Shown: positions 29,063-38,807 of the stretch, one piece after another
Layout: each line of letters starts with the position of its first letter
Numbering within the stretch: the stretch's first letter is position 1
NCBI GenBank assembly: GCA_938035945.1
Contig: CALHOU010000112.1
Span: 1-57,423 of the forward strand
Reading direction: 5' to 3'
From: an uncultured Granulosicoccaceae bacterium
GTDB taxonomy: Bacteria > Pseudomonadota > Gammaproteobacteria > Granulosicoccales > Granulosicoccaceae
DNA: 57,423 bases
Made by a program: the position numbers and the translations under genes
The notes under the pieces: model-generated
What the model was told of the DNA's origin: nothing
The model's input: only the letters and a program-made list of their open reading frames with translations
Database searches by the model: none

Positions 29063-29419
29063 CTAGAACGGAATATCGTCATCAAAATCAGCTGTGGCTG
29101 CCGCCGGTGCACTGGCAGGTGCCGCATCGCCACCTTGTGCGCCGTCATTGGCTTCGGCGCGGGCAATGCGCCAGGCATTTAAGTTAGTGAAGTATTTGTC
29201 ATTCCACTCGCGGCCACGCAGGTCAAAATCAACGGTAATCTCTTCACCCTCAGAGTAATCATCAATCAACGGACATTTATCTTGCGTTAGCTGGAACTTA
29301 ACCATCTGGGGAAATTTCCCATCCGCCACTTCAATGACAAATTCACGCGCCGAAAATGAAGCTGACTTCTGTTCGGTATCAAACACTTTGTGCAAACGAC
29401 CTGTTGCTTTGTATGCCAT
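29063..29419 (-). CDS. DUF3127 domain-containing protein with SSB-like C-terminal tail
   Basis: 118 residues. A beta-rich single domain (1-85) of the DUF3127 family, compatible with an OB fold, then an Ala/Gly/Pro-rich linker (90-110) and the acidic tip DFDDDIPF at the very end. This layout (OB-like domain, disordered linker, DDIPF tip) is the one used by single-stranded DNA-binding protein SSB to recruit partner enzymes. The start ATG 29419 has AGGA upstream. It lies between aroC and the SGNH gene. DNA binding is an inference. Confidence 0.9.
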   Translation of the reverse strand: MAYKATGRLHKVFDTEQKSASFSAREFVIEVADGKFPQMVKFQLTQDKCPLIDDYSEGEEITVDFDLRGREWNDKYFTNLNAWRIARAEANDGAQGGDAAPASAPAAATADFDDDIPF

Positions 29420-29456
29420 TAGTTGTCCTACGAAAGTTATCGGTTTAAAAGTTTAC

Positions 29457-30560
29457 TCACGCCTGTGGCGGAATAATTGGCGTATCGGAATGTACATCCG
29501 CATTTTGCCCGCGGTGCCGGAGCGCATGATCAAGCAAAGTGATGGCGAGCATGGCTTCAGCAATCGGAGTTGCACGAATGCCAACACAAGGGTCGTGTCG
29601 GCCAGTAGTGATGACTTCAATTTCCTCACCGCGAACGTTAACACTACGCCCGGGCAATCGAACGCTGGACGTAGGCTTCATCGCAATGCTTGCGACAATG
29701 GATTGACCGGATGATATCCCACCTAGCACACCACCTGCGTTGTTGGATAAAAATCCAGCGGGTGTCATTTCATCGCGGTGCTCTGTGCCGCGTTGCGCAA
29801 TACTGTCAAAGCCTGCACCAATCTCCACACCTTTGACCGCATTAATGCTCATTAGCGAGTGCGCAATATCGGCATCGAGCCGATCAAACACGGGCTCACC
29901 GAGTCCCACTGGAACCGAGTGAGCTTCAACCGTTACTTTCGCACCAATCGAATCGCCGTCTTTGCTCAGTTGTTTCATATAAGTTTCAAGCTCTTCAACT
30001 TGAGAGGCGTTTGGCCAGAAGAACGCGTTGTTCTCGATTTCGTTCCAATCGAAAGAGTCGCTTTGCAGTTCAATCGGACCGAGCTGCGACAGGTAGCCAC
30101 GAATTTCAGTGCCAAACATTTTGCGCAGCGCTTTTTTAGCAATTGCACCTGCGGCAACTCGCATGGCAGTTTCGCGAGCCGAAGACCGGCCACCGCCTTT
30201 ATAATCACGTATACCGTATTTTTGTTGGTAGGTGTAGTCGGCGTGAGCGGGGCGAAACTGGTCTTTTATTTTGTCGTAGTCGCGCGATCGCTGGTCAGTA
30301 TTGCGAATAATCAAACCGATGGGTGTGCCGGTGGTTACACCTTCAAACACGCCAGATAAAATTTCAACTTCATCGGCCTCACGGCGCTGGGTGGTGTAGC
30401 GCGACTGACCCGGCTTGCGCCGATCAAGGTCTTTCTGCAAATCTTGCGTGCTGATCTCTAACCCTGGCGGGCATCCGTCAACAATACAGCCGAGCGCAGG
30501 CCCATGACTTTCGCCAAAGCTTGTTAACGTGAAGAGCTTGCCAATTGTGTTCCCTGCCAT
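29457..30560 (-). CDS. aroC: chorismate synthase
   Basis: 367 residues. It removes phosphate from EPSP to make chorismate, using reduced flavin. Starts [20 protein letters not shown], and has [29 protein letters not shown] and LGGISSGQ. Normal length. Start ATG 30560. The intergenic region upstream (30561-30853) carries the three-copy repeat. Confidence 0.98.
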   Translation of the reverse strand: MAGNTIGKLFTLTSFGESHGPALGCIVDGCPPGLEISTQDLQKDLDRRKPGQSRYTTQRREADEVEILSGVFEGVTTGTPIGLIIRNTDQRSRDYDKIKDQFRPAHADYTYQQKYGIRDYKGGGRSSARETAMRVAAGAIAKKALRKMFGTEIRGYLSQLGPIELQSDSFDWNEIENNAFFWPNASQVEELETYMKQLSKDGDSIGAKVTVEAHSVPVGLGEPVFDRLDADIAHSLMSINAVKGVEIGAGFDSIAQRGTEHRDEMTPAGFLSNNAGGVLGGISSGQSIVASIAMKPTSSVRLPGRSVNVRGEEIEVITTGRHDPCVGIRATPIAEAMLAITLLDHALRHRGQNADVHSDTPIIPPQA

Positions 30561-30693
30561 GGGAGCATTATAACGTTGAAAGAGTCCGGCAAACCGTTAA
30601 GTTGATACTCGATTAAGGAATAAATGGCGTGAATTGGGTGACACGCGTCAAGCTGTGCTGACGCGGATGATCAGAGTTTGCGCAGTGCTAAAT

Positions 30694-30846
30694 TGTCTCC
30701 ACGTGTTCACTATTGGGGCCATAGGCTCAAGAGGTTGAAGCTACCGGGCCATTTTTTGATAAAACAGAGAACACGTGTTCACTGTTGGGCGCTGAATCTC
30801 AAAGCGCTGTGCGGTACGGTATAAAAACTGTCTCCACGTGTTCACT
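30694..30846. repeat. three-copy degenerate repeat with CACGTG core, upstream of aroC
   Basis: ACGTGTTCACT occurs at 30701-30711, 30773-30783 and 30836-30846, spaced 72 and 63 bases. Copies 1 and 3 read TGTCTCCACGTGTTCACT; copy 2 reads GAGAACACGTGTTCACT and contains the perfect palindrome GAACACGTGTTC. Copies 1 and 2 continue with similar TTGGGGC/TTGGGCGC, and copies 2 and 3 follow similar ATAAAA stretches, so the unit is about 65-70 bases. Not CRISPR: too few, spacers unlike in length and the core is short. It may derive from a mobile REP-like element or be a repeated binding site. Confidence 0.7.
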
Positions 30847-30853
30847 TATGTAT

Positions 30854-31540
30854 TTATTTGAGCCATCCGGTCAGCAAACCAATCGCCGCAAGACACACAA
30901 TGAATAACACCAAACCGATTGCACTATGGGCAAAGCGAACCGCCGGTGGTTTCTCTTGCCCAGACCATTTCATATGACCCGTTAGCATTGGTGTGATTAG
31001 ATTTTGGCCCGCACGAATCAGATAGAAGAAAACCATTGCTACATGAATCGCAACGAATATCATTAAAATTTCAGCAACAGTATGATGCAACTGTAGTAGC
31101 CGCTCGCTCATCCCTGAATTCAATTCGCCGTAGAACGCACCTTCGATCAGTTCATCTTCATCGGCGATAAACATACCCGAAATGGCTTGGAACGAAAGTA
31201 AGACAATTAACAACAACACCGCCCATCCACCAGCGGCATTGTGTCCACGATCTTGATGTCCGTGCCCTCGAAGCAACGACATTAGATGAACAAAAACGTT
31301 GCGCGGATGTTGAACTAAGCCAATTAAACTCGCGTTACTACTGCCAACGAACCCCCAAACAATTCGGAACAACAATAACGCGAGTACAAATTCACCCACA
31401 TTGCGATGCCAATCGTAAAACAGAAAACCCGTTTCACCACTGAGCAGTAAAAAGCCCACGGCTAAAGCCAGCGACCAATGGAATACCCGAATCCAGATAT
31501 CCCAGACTTTTAATCGAGTTTCTGCACTACCAGCATTCAC
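30854..31540 (-). CDS. cytochrome b561-type (b/b6, Ni-hydrogenase-like) membrane protein
   Basis: 228 residues, about five hydrophobic helices. Candidate heme ligands are His21 (IRVFHWSLA), His45 (YDWHRNVGE), His152/153 (LQLHHTVAE) and His166 (FVAIHVAMV). Members of this family pass electrons between the quinone pool and soluble cytochromes. It starts 15 bases after the c'-type cytochrome gene, so the two likely form a membrane-to-periplasm electron relay. Confidence 0.92.
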   Translation of the reverse strand: MNAGSAETRLKVWDIWIRVFHWSLALAVGFLLLSGETGFLFYDWHRNVGEFVLALLLFRIVWGFVGSSNASLIGLVQHPRNVFVHLMSLLRGHGHQDRGHNAAGGWAVLLLIVLLSFQAISGMFIADEDELIEGAFYGELNSGMSERLLQLHHTVAEILMIFVAIHVAMVFFYLIRAGQNLITPMLTGHMKWSGQEKPPAVRFAHSAIGLVLFIVCLAAIGLLTGWLK

Positions 31541-31554
31541 GCCAACATATTTCC

Positions 31555-32031
31555 TTAACGACGTGGCGCCCGGTAATCATCATGGCAACCCTTGCAAGAA
31601 GCGCCCACATCACCAATAGCGCCTTGTAGCGCTTCCAGACCGTTACCCGCCTCAGCAGCCAATGTAGCAGAGGCTGTTTTCAATGCATTGGCTTTTTTCG
31701 CCACGTCTTCAAAGTTAGACCAGATCGCTGGCATCGCACGCGTCTTTGCATTGCCCGGCGTTTCACTATCAGAACCCGCTGGCCACATCGCAGCTTGACC
31801 AAAATTAGCAGCAGCGGCAAGGTTAGCGGCGGATTGCGAAGCAATTTCAGCGTCGTAGTCCATTTTACCCTTGGCCATTGCACTCAAAATACCAATGTTA
31901 AAGGAATAGGTTTGAAACATCGCCTGTCGGCCTTTTATTGCAGCATCGTGTGGCCCCTTGTCCTGTGCAGTAGCGACAACAGCGCTACCAAGCAACGCCA
32001 ACACCACCACAAAACTTAACTTTTTAATCAC
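31555..32031 (-). CDS. c'-type monoheme cytochrome
   Basis: About 158 residues from GTG 32031, with a signal peptide (residues 1-22: a Lys-Lys start, hydrophobic core, cleavage after ATA or ATAQ) and a four-helix bundle ending in the heme motif CKGCHDD near the C-terminus, as in cytochromes c' (Cys146, Cys149, His150). The open frame continues to 32139, but AAAGGAG eight bases ahead of GTG 32031 and the signal peptide set the start. C'-cytochromes bind NO and act in nitric oxide detoxification or electron transfer. Its gene partner is a b561 membrane cytochrome. Confidence 0.92.
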   Translation of the reverse strand: MIKKLSFVVVLALLGSAVVATAQDKGPHDAAIKGRQAMFQTYSFNIGILSAMAKGKMDYDAEIASQSAANLAAAANFGQAAMWPAGSDSETPGNAKTRAMPAIWSNFEDVAKKANALKTASATLAAEAGNGLEALQGAIGDVGASCKGCHDDYRAPRR

Positions 32032-32114
32032 TCCTTCTCTCCTTTTAATACGCAGATGAGCTATCACCTTACCAAATGCACCGCCCAGATTGCACGTACC
32101 AAGCTTGCGTTGAC

Positions 32115-32140
32115 GCACAGCATCTGTGCAAAATCGCACA
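32115..32140. promoter_or_regulatory. triple half-site motif (GCACA/TGTGC) between cytochrome and LysR genes
   Basis: GCACAG (32115-32120), three bases, CTGTGC (32124-32129) is a perfect dyad; TGTGC then pairs again with GCACA (32136-32140) across six bases. Three alternating half-sites thus lie 84 bases from the cytochrome c' start and 74 bases from the LysR start. They are the obvious candidate operator for the LysR protein. Confidence 0.45.
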
Positions 32141-32213
32141 ACATGTATTTCTCATCATTCGCAAAGCCAAAATGTAGGGTGGGGTTGCGAAAAATGGCGT
32201 TGAGGGCCAGCGT

Positions 32214-33104
32214 ATGAGTTGGAATTGGGATCACCTACGCTTCTTCCTGGCACTGGCCGAACATGGAACCTTATCGGCGGCTGCGCGTGTGCTGGATGTG
32301 AGTCACAGTACTGTGTTGCGCCGGATCCGACAAATAGAATCTGAAATAAACACGCAACTGTTCGAACATACCCATTCTGGCTATCACCTAACCCAAGCTG
32401 GCCAAACACTGTTTATTGAAGCGAAAAAAATGCAAGGCACAATGTCAGCCTTGTCACGAGAAATATCGGGCGTGCCCGATCAAATGAATGGCGAAGTTAT
32501 CATCACGACAACGGACACGATTGCCCGCCATATTTTGCCAAAGCTTATGCGCAAACTGACCGGCGCTTTCCCTGAGATTCGATTTTCTGTTTATATGGCG
32601 AATCGGCTAAGCGATATGGACAACCGCAATGTTGATATTGCAATACGAACCTGCAAAGAACCACCCGATGAACTGCTTGGTAGAAAAGTCGGCGAGATCG
32701 CGTTTGCAGCCGTTGCGTCGGAAACGTATGTGAAGGAACATACACTATCAGGTTTTCCAAAGAGCCTGGCGGAGCACAAGGTTATTATGCTGGATGAAAG
32801 TTATTCAGCCGCACCTTTTTATCAATGGCTCAACAGTAAAATAGATCACACGACTAATATCACGACTGTGAATAATTTTTTATGCGCGGCCGCTTTGGCC
32901 AGAGAAGGCATGGGCATCACGGTAGTGCCGGCGTACTTACAACGCAAAGAAAAAGAATTGGTCGAACTAGCACTGCACGAGGAAATCAGTAAAAACGATC
33001 TATGGGTGCTATCCCATGCCGAATCGCGCAACACAAAACGCGTACGAACTGTGTGTCGATTCTTTTACGACGAACTACCAAAAGCGCTGAATGCTAATGC
33101 CTAA
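32214..33104 (+). CDS. LysR family transcriptional regulator
   Basis: 296 residues. Winged helix-turn-helix at about 3-62 with LALAEHGTLSAAARVLDVSH and STVLRRIRQIESEI; effector domain from about 90. The type is close to the PtxR/DsdC-like group with a short N-terminus. Start ATG 32214 (MSWNWDHLRFFLA). Divergent from the cytochrome c'/b561 pair, its likely target, and convergent with relA. Confidence 0.92.
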   Translation: MSWNWDHLRFFLALAEHGTLSAAARVLDVSHSTVLRRIRQIESEINTQLFEHTHSGYHLTQAGQTLFIEAKKMQGTMSALSREISGVPDQMNGEVIITTTDTIARHILPKLMRKLTGAFPEIRFSVYMANRLSDMDNRNVDIAIRTCKEPPDELLGRKVGEIAFAAVASETYVKEHTLSGFPKSLAEHKVIMLDESYSAAPFYQWLNSKIDHTTNITTVNNFLCAAALAREGMGITVVPAYLQRKEKELVELALHEEISKNDLWVLSHAESRNTKRVRTVCRFFYDELPKALNANA

Positions 33105-33128
33105 AGCCTGGGAAAACAGCTGACTCGA

Positions 33129-35291
33129 CTACAGCAGCCGCTCCACCGAACTGACATTACGTAACTGCCTCACCTTCTCCAGCAAGGTATTGAGCTCCTG
33201 CATGTTACTCACCAAGACACTGATTTTCATCTCGGCGGTTTGGTCTTCTTGATTACTCAAGGTATTCACAGCGATGACGTCAGCCTTATTGTTCGCCATT
33301 ACGGTGGAAACATCACGTAGTAGTCCAACGCGATCGAACGCCACCACCAGAATATCAACCGGGTACTTATCCGAAGCGTCAGCCCCCCATTCCACTTCAA
33401 TTAAACGCTGCAATTCATCTTCAGGCAAGTTCAGCATATTAATGCAACTGGCACGGTGAATAGAAACACCCTTGCTACGCGTAATAAAACCAACTATATG
33501 ATCATCCGGCACAGGTTGGCAGCAGGTTGCAATGTTTGTGAGTAGGTTACCAACCCCACGCACACTGATCGAATCCGGACGTCGATTAACCCGGCTTTGC
33601 GCAGCTTCCGATGTTAGTAACTTTTTCGCAGGCTCAGTCAAATGATCGATGGCGCCAGCCACTTGCGATACAGTGACCTCGTTGCGCCCAAGCGCTACAA
33701 ACAGGTCGGCAGACTTATCAAACTTAAGCTTGCGCGTGATCTTATCAATTGATATGCCCGCGCTTTTTAAGCGCTTTAATTCACGATCTAGAATAGCGCG
33801 CCCTTCCGCTAAGTGTTGCGCATGATCCTGGGTGTTGAACCAGGCACGGACCTTACCGCGGGCTCTTGAGCTTTTTAAATACCCTAAAGATTTATTCAAC
33901 CAATCACGACTTGGCGCGGGCTCACGCGTAGTGAGCACTTCAACGCGATCACCGTTTTGCAGCTGATACGTTAAGTTCACAATGCTGCCGTTAACTTTAC
34001 TGCCGCGACATCGATGACCGATTTCAGAATGCACGTGGTAAGCAAAATCCAGTGGCGTTGCACCCTTGACCAAGTCGATGACTTCGCCCTTTGGCGTAAA
34101 CACATACACCCGCTCAGAATCGAGCTGTTGAGAAAAACCTTCGAGCAACAAGTCATCGGTGTCTTCTAGTAATAACTTAAGCGTATCGATGCTGCGTTGC
34201 AGAGCTGCATCCGAGGAACCACCTTCTTTATATGCCCAATGTGCAGCAACACCGTTTTCCGCTTCATCGTCCATTTCCTTGGTACGAATTTGAACCTCAA
34301 CCGATTTTCCATTGGGCCCAATAACAGCGGTGTGCAAAGATTGGTACCCGTTCTCCTTTGGGTGCGCAACGTAGTCATCGAACTCGCGACTAATCGGTTG
34401 CCACGCGGTGTGCACAATACCTAGCACGCTATAACATTGCGTTAAGTCATCAACCAATACTCGAACCGCGCGTACGTCGAACAAGTCATCAAATTCAATG
34501 CGTTTTGAGCGCATCTTTTTCCAGATGCTGTAGATGTGTTTTGGCCGACCAAATACTGATGCGCTTTGTAACTTGTGTTCGACTAAACGTCGATCAAGAT
34601 CGGCGACAAAATCATTTATGTATGATTCGCGTGCAGCGCGATTTTCTTCTAACGCAGAAGCGATACGTTTGTAAGCATTGGGCTCAAGGATGCGAAAGGC
34701 GACATCTTCAAGCTCCCACTTCAACTGTCCCAAGCCTAGGCGGTTTGCCAGTGGCGCATAAATAGCCAAGGTTTCCTTGGCAACTTGTTCTCGCGTGGGG
34801 TGATCGGTTTTAACTAACTTATAGAGCCGCTGCGTGCGGTAACCTAGTTTTACTAACACTACGCGTATGTCCTCCACCATGGTTAGCACCATGCGGCGAA
34901 GCATTTCGGCTTGATCCTTTGAACCTAATCCTGTTGCATTTTGCGCATCGTTTACCGAGAGCTCATTCAACCATCGCACTTGGCGAGTTAAGTCGGCTAT
35001 GTCGGCACCAAACTTTTCATGAACAATATCCAGCGACAGCTCGCGCCCCAGAACATCGTTACCGAGTATGGTGGACACCAATGTTGGCACATCAGTACGC
35101 ATACTTTTTAGCTGACAAGCAACGTGCAAAGCATTGGGGTAATTAGTAGGGATATGTTGGTATTCCCAGAACAGTTCAATGGCTTGGCGAATCATCAAAC
35201 TTTGATTACGTGTACAACCCTCGCACAGATGCTCGGCCGAGGACTCGACCGAATTGAATAACTCATCATCTGCGCTGAATGTGTGTTTCAC
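33129..35291 (-). CDS. relA: GTP pyrophosphokinase, RelA type
   Basis: 720 residues. The hydrolase (HD) domain in the first ~200 residues lacks the HD metal motif (it reads STILGNDVLGREL), so the protein should only synthesise (p)ppGpp. The synthetase domain (about 240-350) contains GRPKHIYSIWKKM and EFDDYVAHPKENGYQSLHT; the acidic EFDD in place of RFKD is the mark of monofunctional RelA. TGS domain about 395-455 and C-terminal ACT domain about 645-720 follow. Start GTG 35291 with GGGAG upstream. It is the ribosome-associated stringent-response factor. Confidence 0.97.
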   Translation of the reverse strand: MKHTFSADDELFNSVESSAEHLCEGCTRNQSLMIRQAIELFWEYQHIPTNYPNALHVACQLKSMRTDVPTLVSTILGNDVLGRELSLDIVHEKFGADIADLTRQVRWLNELSVNDAQNATGLGSKDQAEMLRRMVLTMVEDIRVVLVKLGYRTQRLYKLVKTDHPTREQVAKETLAIYAPLANRLGLGQLKWELEDVAFRILEPNAYKRIASALEENRAARESYINDFVADLDRRLVEHKLQSASVFGRPKHIYSIWKKMRSKRIEFDDLFDVRAVRVLVDDLTQCYSVLGIVHTAWQPISREFDDYVAHPKENGYQSLHTAVIGPNGKSVEVQIRTKEMDDEAENGVAAHWAYKEGGSSDAALQRSIDTLKLLLEDTDDLLLEGFSQQLDSERVYVFTPKGEVIDLVKGATPLDFAYHVHSEIGHRCRGSKVNGSIVNLTYQLQNGDRVEVLTTREPAPSRDWLNKSLGYLKSSRARGKVRAWFNTQDHAQHLAEGRAILDRELKRLKSAGISIDKITRKLKFDKSADLFVALGRNEVTVSQVAGAIDHLTEPAKKLLTSEAAQSRVNRRPDSISVRGVGNLLTNIATCCQPVPDDHIVGFITRSKGVSIHRASCINMLNLPEDELQRLIEVEWGADASDKYPVDILVVAFDRVGLLRDVSTVMANNKADVIAVNTLSNQEDQTAEMKISVLVSNMQELNTLLEKVRQLRNVSSVERLL

Positions 35292-35379
35292 AAGGCTCCC
35301 TGCACTGACTTAACACCGATCAAACTCGACCGCGTATAAAACGCCGCCTGCCTGGCAACGTCTAACATTAAGTTTAGCG

Positions 35380-37872
35380 TTATGCCGTGTTTCTCAATGC
35401 CACAACCGGCGGCGTGACTAATACACGACGAGTTGCCAAAAATCCGGCGATGCTGATTCCAATCGCACCACCTATGACTCCGATTATCCATAGCCAACCA
35501 TTGATTTCAAAAGGCAGTTCAAAAACAAACCGGCTTAATGCCCAGGCCACCACCGTGGCAAAGAACGCTGCAAGAAAACCAGCAATAGCGCCCAGTATCG
35601 CAAATTCTGCGACCACTGCGTGTTTGATTTGTTGATGAGATGCACCAAGTGCGCGCAATAACGCAGATTCCCTTATACGTTCGCCTTGGCTGCTCTGTAC
35701 CGCTGCGAGCAAAACACATATGCCTGCCAGGACAGTAAACATGAATACATATTCCACAGCCATCGATGCGCGGTCCATTAAGGTTTTAACACGCTCCATG
35801 ATTGCACCAATATCGAGCGCTGCAATGCCCGGAAACTCTCTCGCCCATCCGCTAGTCGTAGTAGAAAAGTCGGTATCGATTTTAAAACTGGTTACAAACG
35901 TAGCAGGCATATCAACAAGCGTTGCGGGAGATGCAACCACAAAGAAGTTAACCTGAAAAGATTCCCAATCCACTTTGCGAAAATTCTTAATAGGTGCTGT
36001 GACATCAACGCCAGCAATCTTAAACGTCAAAGTATCGCCGATCTCATAACCAAAATGCCCAGCCCATTCCTCTTCTATTGACCAAGCAGGTTCTGCACTA
36101 CCATCGGTCGCCCACCATTCACCTGTAACAACCTCACCACCCAATGGTTGTGCGTCCGAATAGGTTAGATTGTATTCACGTCGGGCACGTCGTTCTTGCC
36201 GCGTATTTCCCTCTTCCATAACAGTGGCGACACCATTGTGAGATGCCAAGCGCGCACGCACCATCGGAAAAATACCCGCCACGTTTATATCTTGAGAATC
36301 TAATCGTTGATCAAAGCCTTCCACTTGATCGGGTTGAATATTCACCACGAAAACATTCGGTGCATCTTCGGGAATGTCTTGCTCCCAGGCTTCCAACACA
36401 TCAACCCGAACAATGGCGATTAGAAGCAAAGCCATGATGCCCATGGCGAAAGCCGCCAGCTGCACCACGCTACTTCCTGCACGACGCTGAAGCCCCGCAA
36501 CACTTAACCGAAAACGCGCACCAGCAATCGAACGCACCACTTTAATAATAAAGCGACCAAACAACGCAAACACACCCAACATCACCACAACGCCTGCAAC
36601 CACGATGGCGCTAAGCAACCAATCGCGACTTTGCAGCAATACCACAATGTAAGTGGCAACAAGACCGATCACGGTGGTTACAAACACACTGGTGTCTAGC
36701 CCTGAGTAGTCGCGTTGCAACACGCGCATCACTTCCACCCGACCAGCACGCAGTACGGGCAACAAACCAAAACCTGCTACGGCAATAAACGCCGTTAGTG
36801 CACCAATGACGGGTGCCCAAAGTCCAGCAGCTGGCAACTCCATACTGAACCACGTACTCAGCAGTTGCGCTAGGAGCAGCTGGGCAAACCAACCGATGAT
36901 GATGCCAATGGCAGAAGCCAAAACCACAATCATGCCTAAACGCAAAGCTAACCATGTAACCACTTCGGTTCGACTAGCACCAAGCGTTCTTAGAACAGCA
37001 CTGGCATCAGCTTGGTGCAATGAGAATTGTCGAACCGCTAAAGCAATGGCAGCACCGGCTAACAAAACCGTGACCACAGAAGCCAAGCCTAGAAACCGCT
37101 GTGCACGATCCAGTGCGCGGCGCAATTGCGGACTGCCATCACGCACACTTTGCACCCTAACCTCATCGGCCATCGTCTCTTTAAGCCAGTCTTGCATTTC
37201 ATCAACAGGGCCCACCTCACCTGCCATAAGCAATGTAAACCGTGCACGACTGCCAGGGCCGAGTAATTGCGATGCGTCCAAGTCGTCGGCGTGCATCATG
37301 ACGCGCGGCGCGATTTCGAAAACATTTTCACCACGATCTGGTTCAAACTGAATAAGCCGCTCTACGCGAAAATCCATTGCGCCCAAGGTTAGCGTGTCGC
37401 CTTGATTAACTGCCAGTATGTTCTTTAATTGTGTGTCTATCCAAACCGTACCGGGCGCGGGAGAATCAAGTGGCGCAGGTTTACTTATGTCATCGATCAT
37501 CGTGAGTTTTAACGCACCACGTAACGGATAACCGCTTGTAACTGCTTTTACTGCGACCAGCTGAGATTCGTCATCAGCATTGATAATGACACTGGGAAAA
37601 CGCGTGTGCTCAGCAACGCTAAGACCGTTTTGTTTTGCACGTTCGGCAATCGATTCTGGAATGGCAAGGCCAGACGTTGCTAACAAATCAGCGGCCAACA
37701 CATCCGCGGCCTGTCGCTCCATCGCGCGCCCGATACGGTCAGTAAAAAAACCAACGGCAGTAACTGACGCCACGGCTACGATAAGAGCCAGTGCTAAAAC
37801 TCGCAGTTCGCCAGCCCGTATGTCGCGCTTAAACGCCTTGCCGGCAAAACGCAGTTGTTGTGGAAAATTCAT
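35380..37872 (-). CDS. FtsX-like permease of a YbbP/LolE-type ABC exporter
   Basis: 830 residues. A first transmembrane helix near residue 30, a large periplasmic MacB-type domain, then two FtsX-type membrane modules (about 265-400 and 700-830) separated by central helices and another periplasmic portion, ten helices in all as in E. coli YbbP. ATGA overlap with the ATPase gene (37869-37872). These exporters act at the inner membrane; YbbA-YbbP substrates remain uncertain, lipids or lipoproteins being suspected. Confidence 0.93.
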   Translation of the reverse strand: MNFPQQLRFAGKAFKRDIRAGELRVLALALIVAVASVTAVGFFTDRIGRAMERQAADVLAADLLATSGLAIPESIAERAKQNGLSVAEHTRFPSVIINADDESQLVAVKAVTSGYPLRGALKLTMIDDISKPAPLDSPAPGTVWIDTQLKNILAVNQGDTLTLGAMDFRVERLIQFEPDRGENVFEIAPRVMMHADDLDASQLLGPGSRARFTLLMAGEVGPVDEMQDWLKETMADEVRVQSVRDGSPQLRRALDRAQRFLGLASVVTVLLAGAAIALAVRQFSLHQADASAVLRTLGASRTEVVTWLALRLGMIVVLASAIGIIIGWFAQLLLAQLLSTWFSMELPAAGLWAPVIGALTAFIAVAGFGLLPVLRAGRVEVMRVLQRDYSGLDTSVFVTTVIGLVATYIVVLLQSRDWLLSAIVVAGVVVMLGVFALFGRFIIKVVRSIAGARFRLSVAGLQRRAGSSVVQLAAFAMGIMALLLIAIVRVDVLEAWEQDIPEDAPNVFVVNIQPDQVEGFDQRLDSQDINVAGIFPMVRARLASHNGVATVMEEGNTRQERRARREYNLTYSDAQPLGGEVVTGEWWATDGSAEPAWSIEEEWAGHFGYEIGDTLTFKIAGVDVTAPIKNFRKVDWESFQVNFFVVASPATLVDMPATFVTSFKIDTDFSTTTSGWAREFPGIAALDIGAIMERVKTLMDRASMAVEYVFMFTVLAGICVLLAAVQSSQGERIRESALLRALGASHQQIKHAVVAEFAILGAIAGFLAAFFATVVAWALSRFVFELPFEINGWLWIIGVIGGAIGISIAGFLATRRVLVTPPVVALRNTA

Positions 37873-38579
37873 ACGACAGCCAACTTGCCATCACCCATCT
37901 GCAAACGGCGATCACAGCGCAGCGCAAGTTTATCGTCGTGCGTGACGAGCACGAGTGCAGACCCCAATTGCTCACGCAACGAAAACATCAGGTCAGTGAT
38001 TTTATGCCCAGTGCCCGAATCTAAATTACCCGTGGGCTCATCGGCAAACAATAACGCCGGTTGCGCAACAAACGCTCGGGCTATAGCAACACGTTGTTGT
38101 TCACCACCTGAGAGTTGCAGTGGTTGGTGCGTTGCGCGATCTGCCAAACCGACTTGTTCAAGCATGTGCATGGCGCGATCACTTGCATCGGCAGCATTTG
38201 CCAATTCAAGCGGCAACATAACGTTCTCCAATGCAGTGAGCCCAGGTAGTAATTGGAACGACTGAAATACAAAACCAACTTTGCCCGCTCGAAGCCGAGC
38301 GCGCTCATCTTCATCAAGCTCAGTCAAGCTCTCACCGAGCATGTGCACCGAACCGCTGGTTGGCGTATCGAGACCAGCCAAAATACCTAAAAGCGTTGAC
38401 TTGCCCGAGCCCGATGGGCCAACGATGGCCACAGCCTCACCGGCCGGTACTGCAATATCCAAGGCATGTAAAATAGTCAGAACGCCGCTCGGCCCGCTGA
38501 TCGACTTCTCAATCTGGTTGCCGGATAGCACCGTAGAAGCAGCTGTGGGGTCTTGCGTCGATTGTGTCGAGATATTCAT
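37869..38579 (-). CDS. ABC transporter ATP-binding protein, YbbA-like
   Basis: 236 residues of the LolD/MacB ATPase family. Walker [10 protein letters not shown] at about 54-62, [15 protein letters not shown], and Walker B with the D-loop, [14 protein letters not shown]. It energises the adjacent YbbP-like permease. It diverges from tesA, the same ybbA/tesA layout as in E. coli. Start ATG 38579. Confidence 0.95.
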   Translation of the reverse strand: MNISTQSTQDPTAASTVLSGNQIEKSISGPSGVLTILHALDIAVPAGEAVAIVGPSGSGKSTLLGILAGLDTPTSGSVHMLGESLTELDEDERARLRAGKVGFVFQSFQLLPGLTALENVMLPLELANAADASDRAMHMLEQVGLADRATHQPLQLSGGEQQRVAIARAFVAQPALLFADEPTGNLDSGTGHKITDLMFSLREQLGSALVLVTHDDKLALRCDRRLQMGDGKLAVV

Positions 38580-38720
38580 ACCGGATAATTGAAGTTTATG
38601 GTTTTATCGCTACTGTGTATCAAGTAGTGCTGCTCAGCGCTATTGTATGCGGTGAACTGTCCGCTCTAACATGCATGATAGACAACATTATTGCGGATAA
38701 TTTCAGAAATACTTGCAACA

Positions 38721-38740
38721 TGTTGAAACTTGTTGAAACA
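38721..38740. repeat. two 10-bp tandem direct repeats in ybbA-like/tesA promoter region
   Basis: TGTTGAAACT (38721-38730) and TGTTGAAACA (38731-38740) are consecutive near-identical 10-mers, i.e. one helical turn apart, in the 228-base divergent gap. They could be a tandem protein-binding site. No clear promoter was found in the same gap. Confidence 0.3.
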
Positions 38741-38807
38741 AATGAGGCTCAAACAACTAATTGATGCCAATCTTTTAATATAGGGACAAACTCAGATCAC
38801 ACAAGCT

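Noticed and set aside
29859-30359. 166-residue plus-strand frame opposite aroC
   Set aside because: Lies wholly inside the well-supported chorismate synthase gene; Phe/Val-rich composition is that of an antisense frame.
30694-30846. CRISPR-like array
   Set aside because: Only three copies of a short core, with intervening stretches of unequal length and no cas gene nearby.
38564-38764. 66-residue frame ahead of tesA
   Set aside because: Lies in the ybbA-like/tesA divergent gap with no ribosome site; more likely regulatory DNA.
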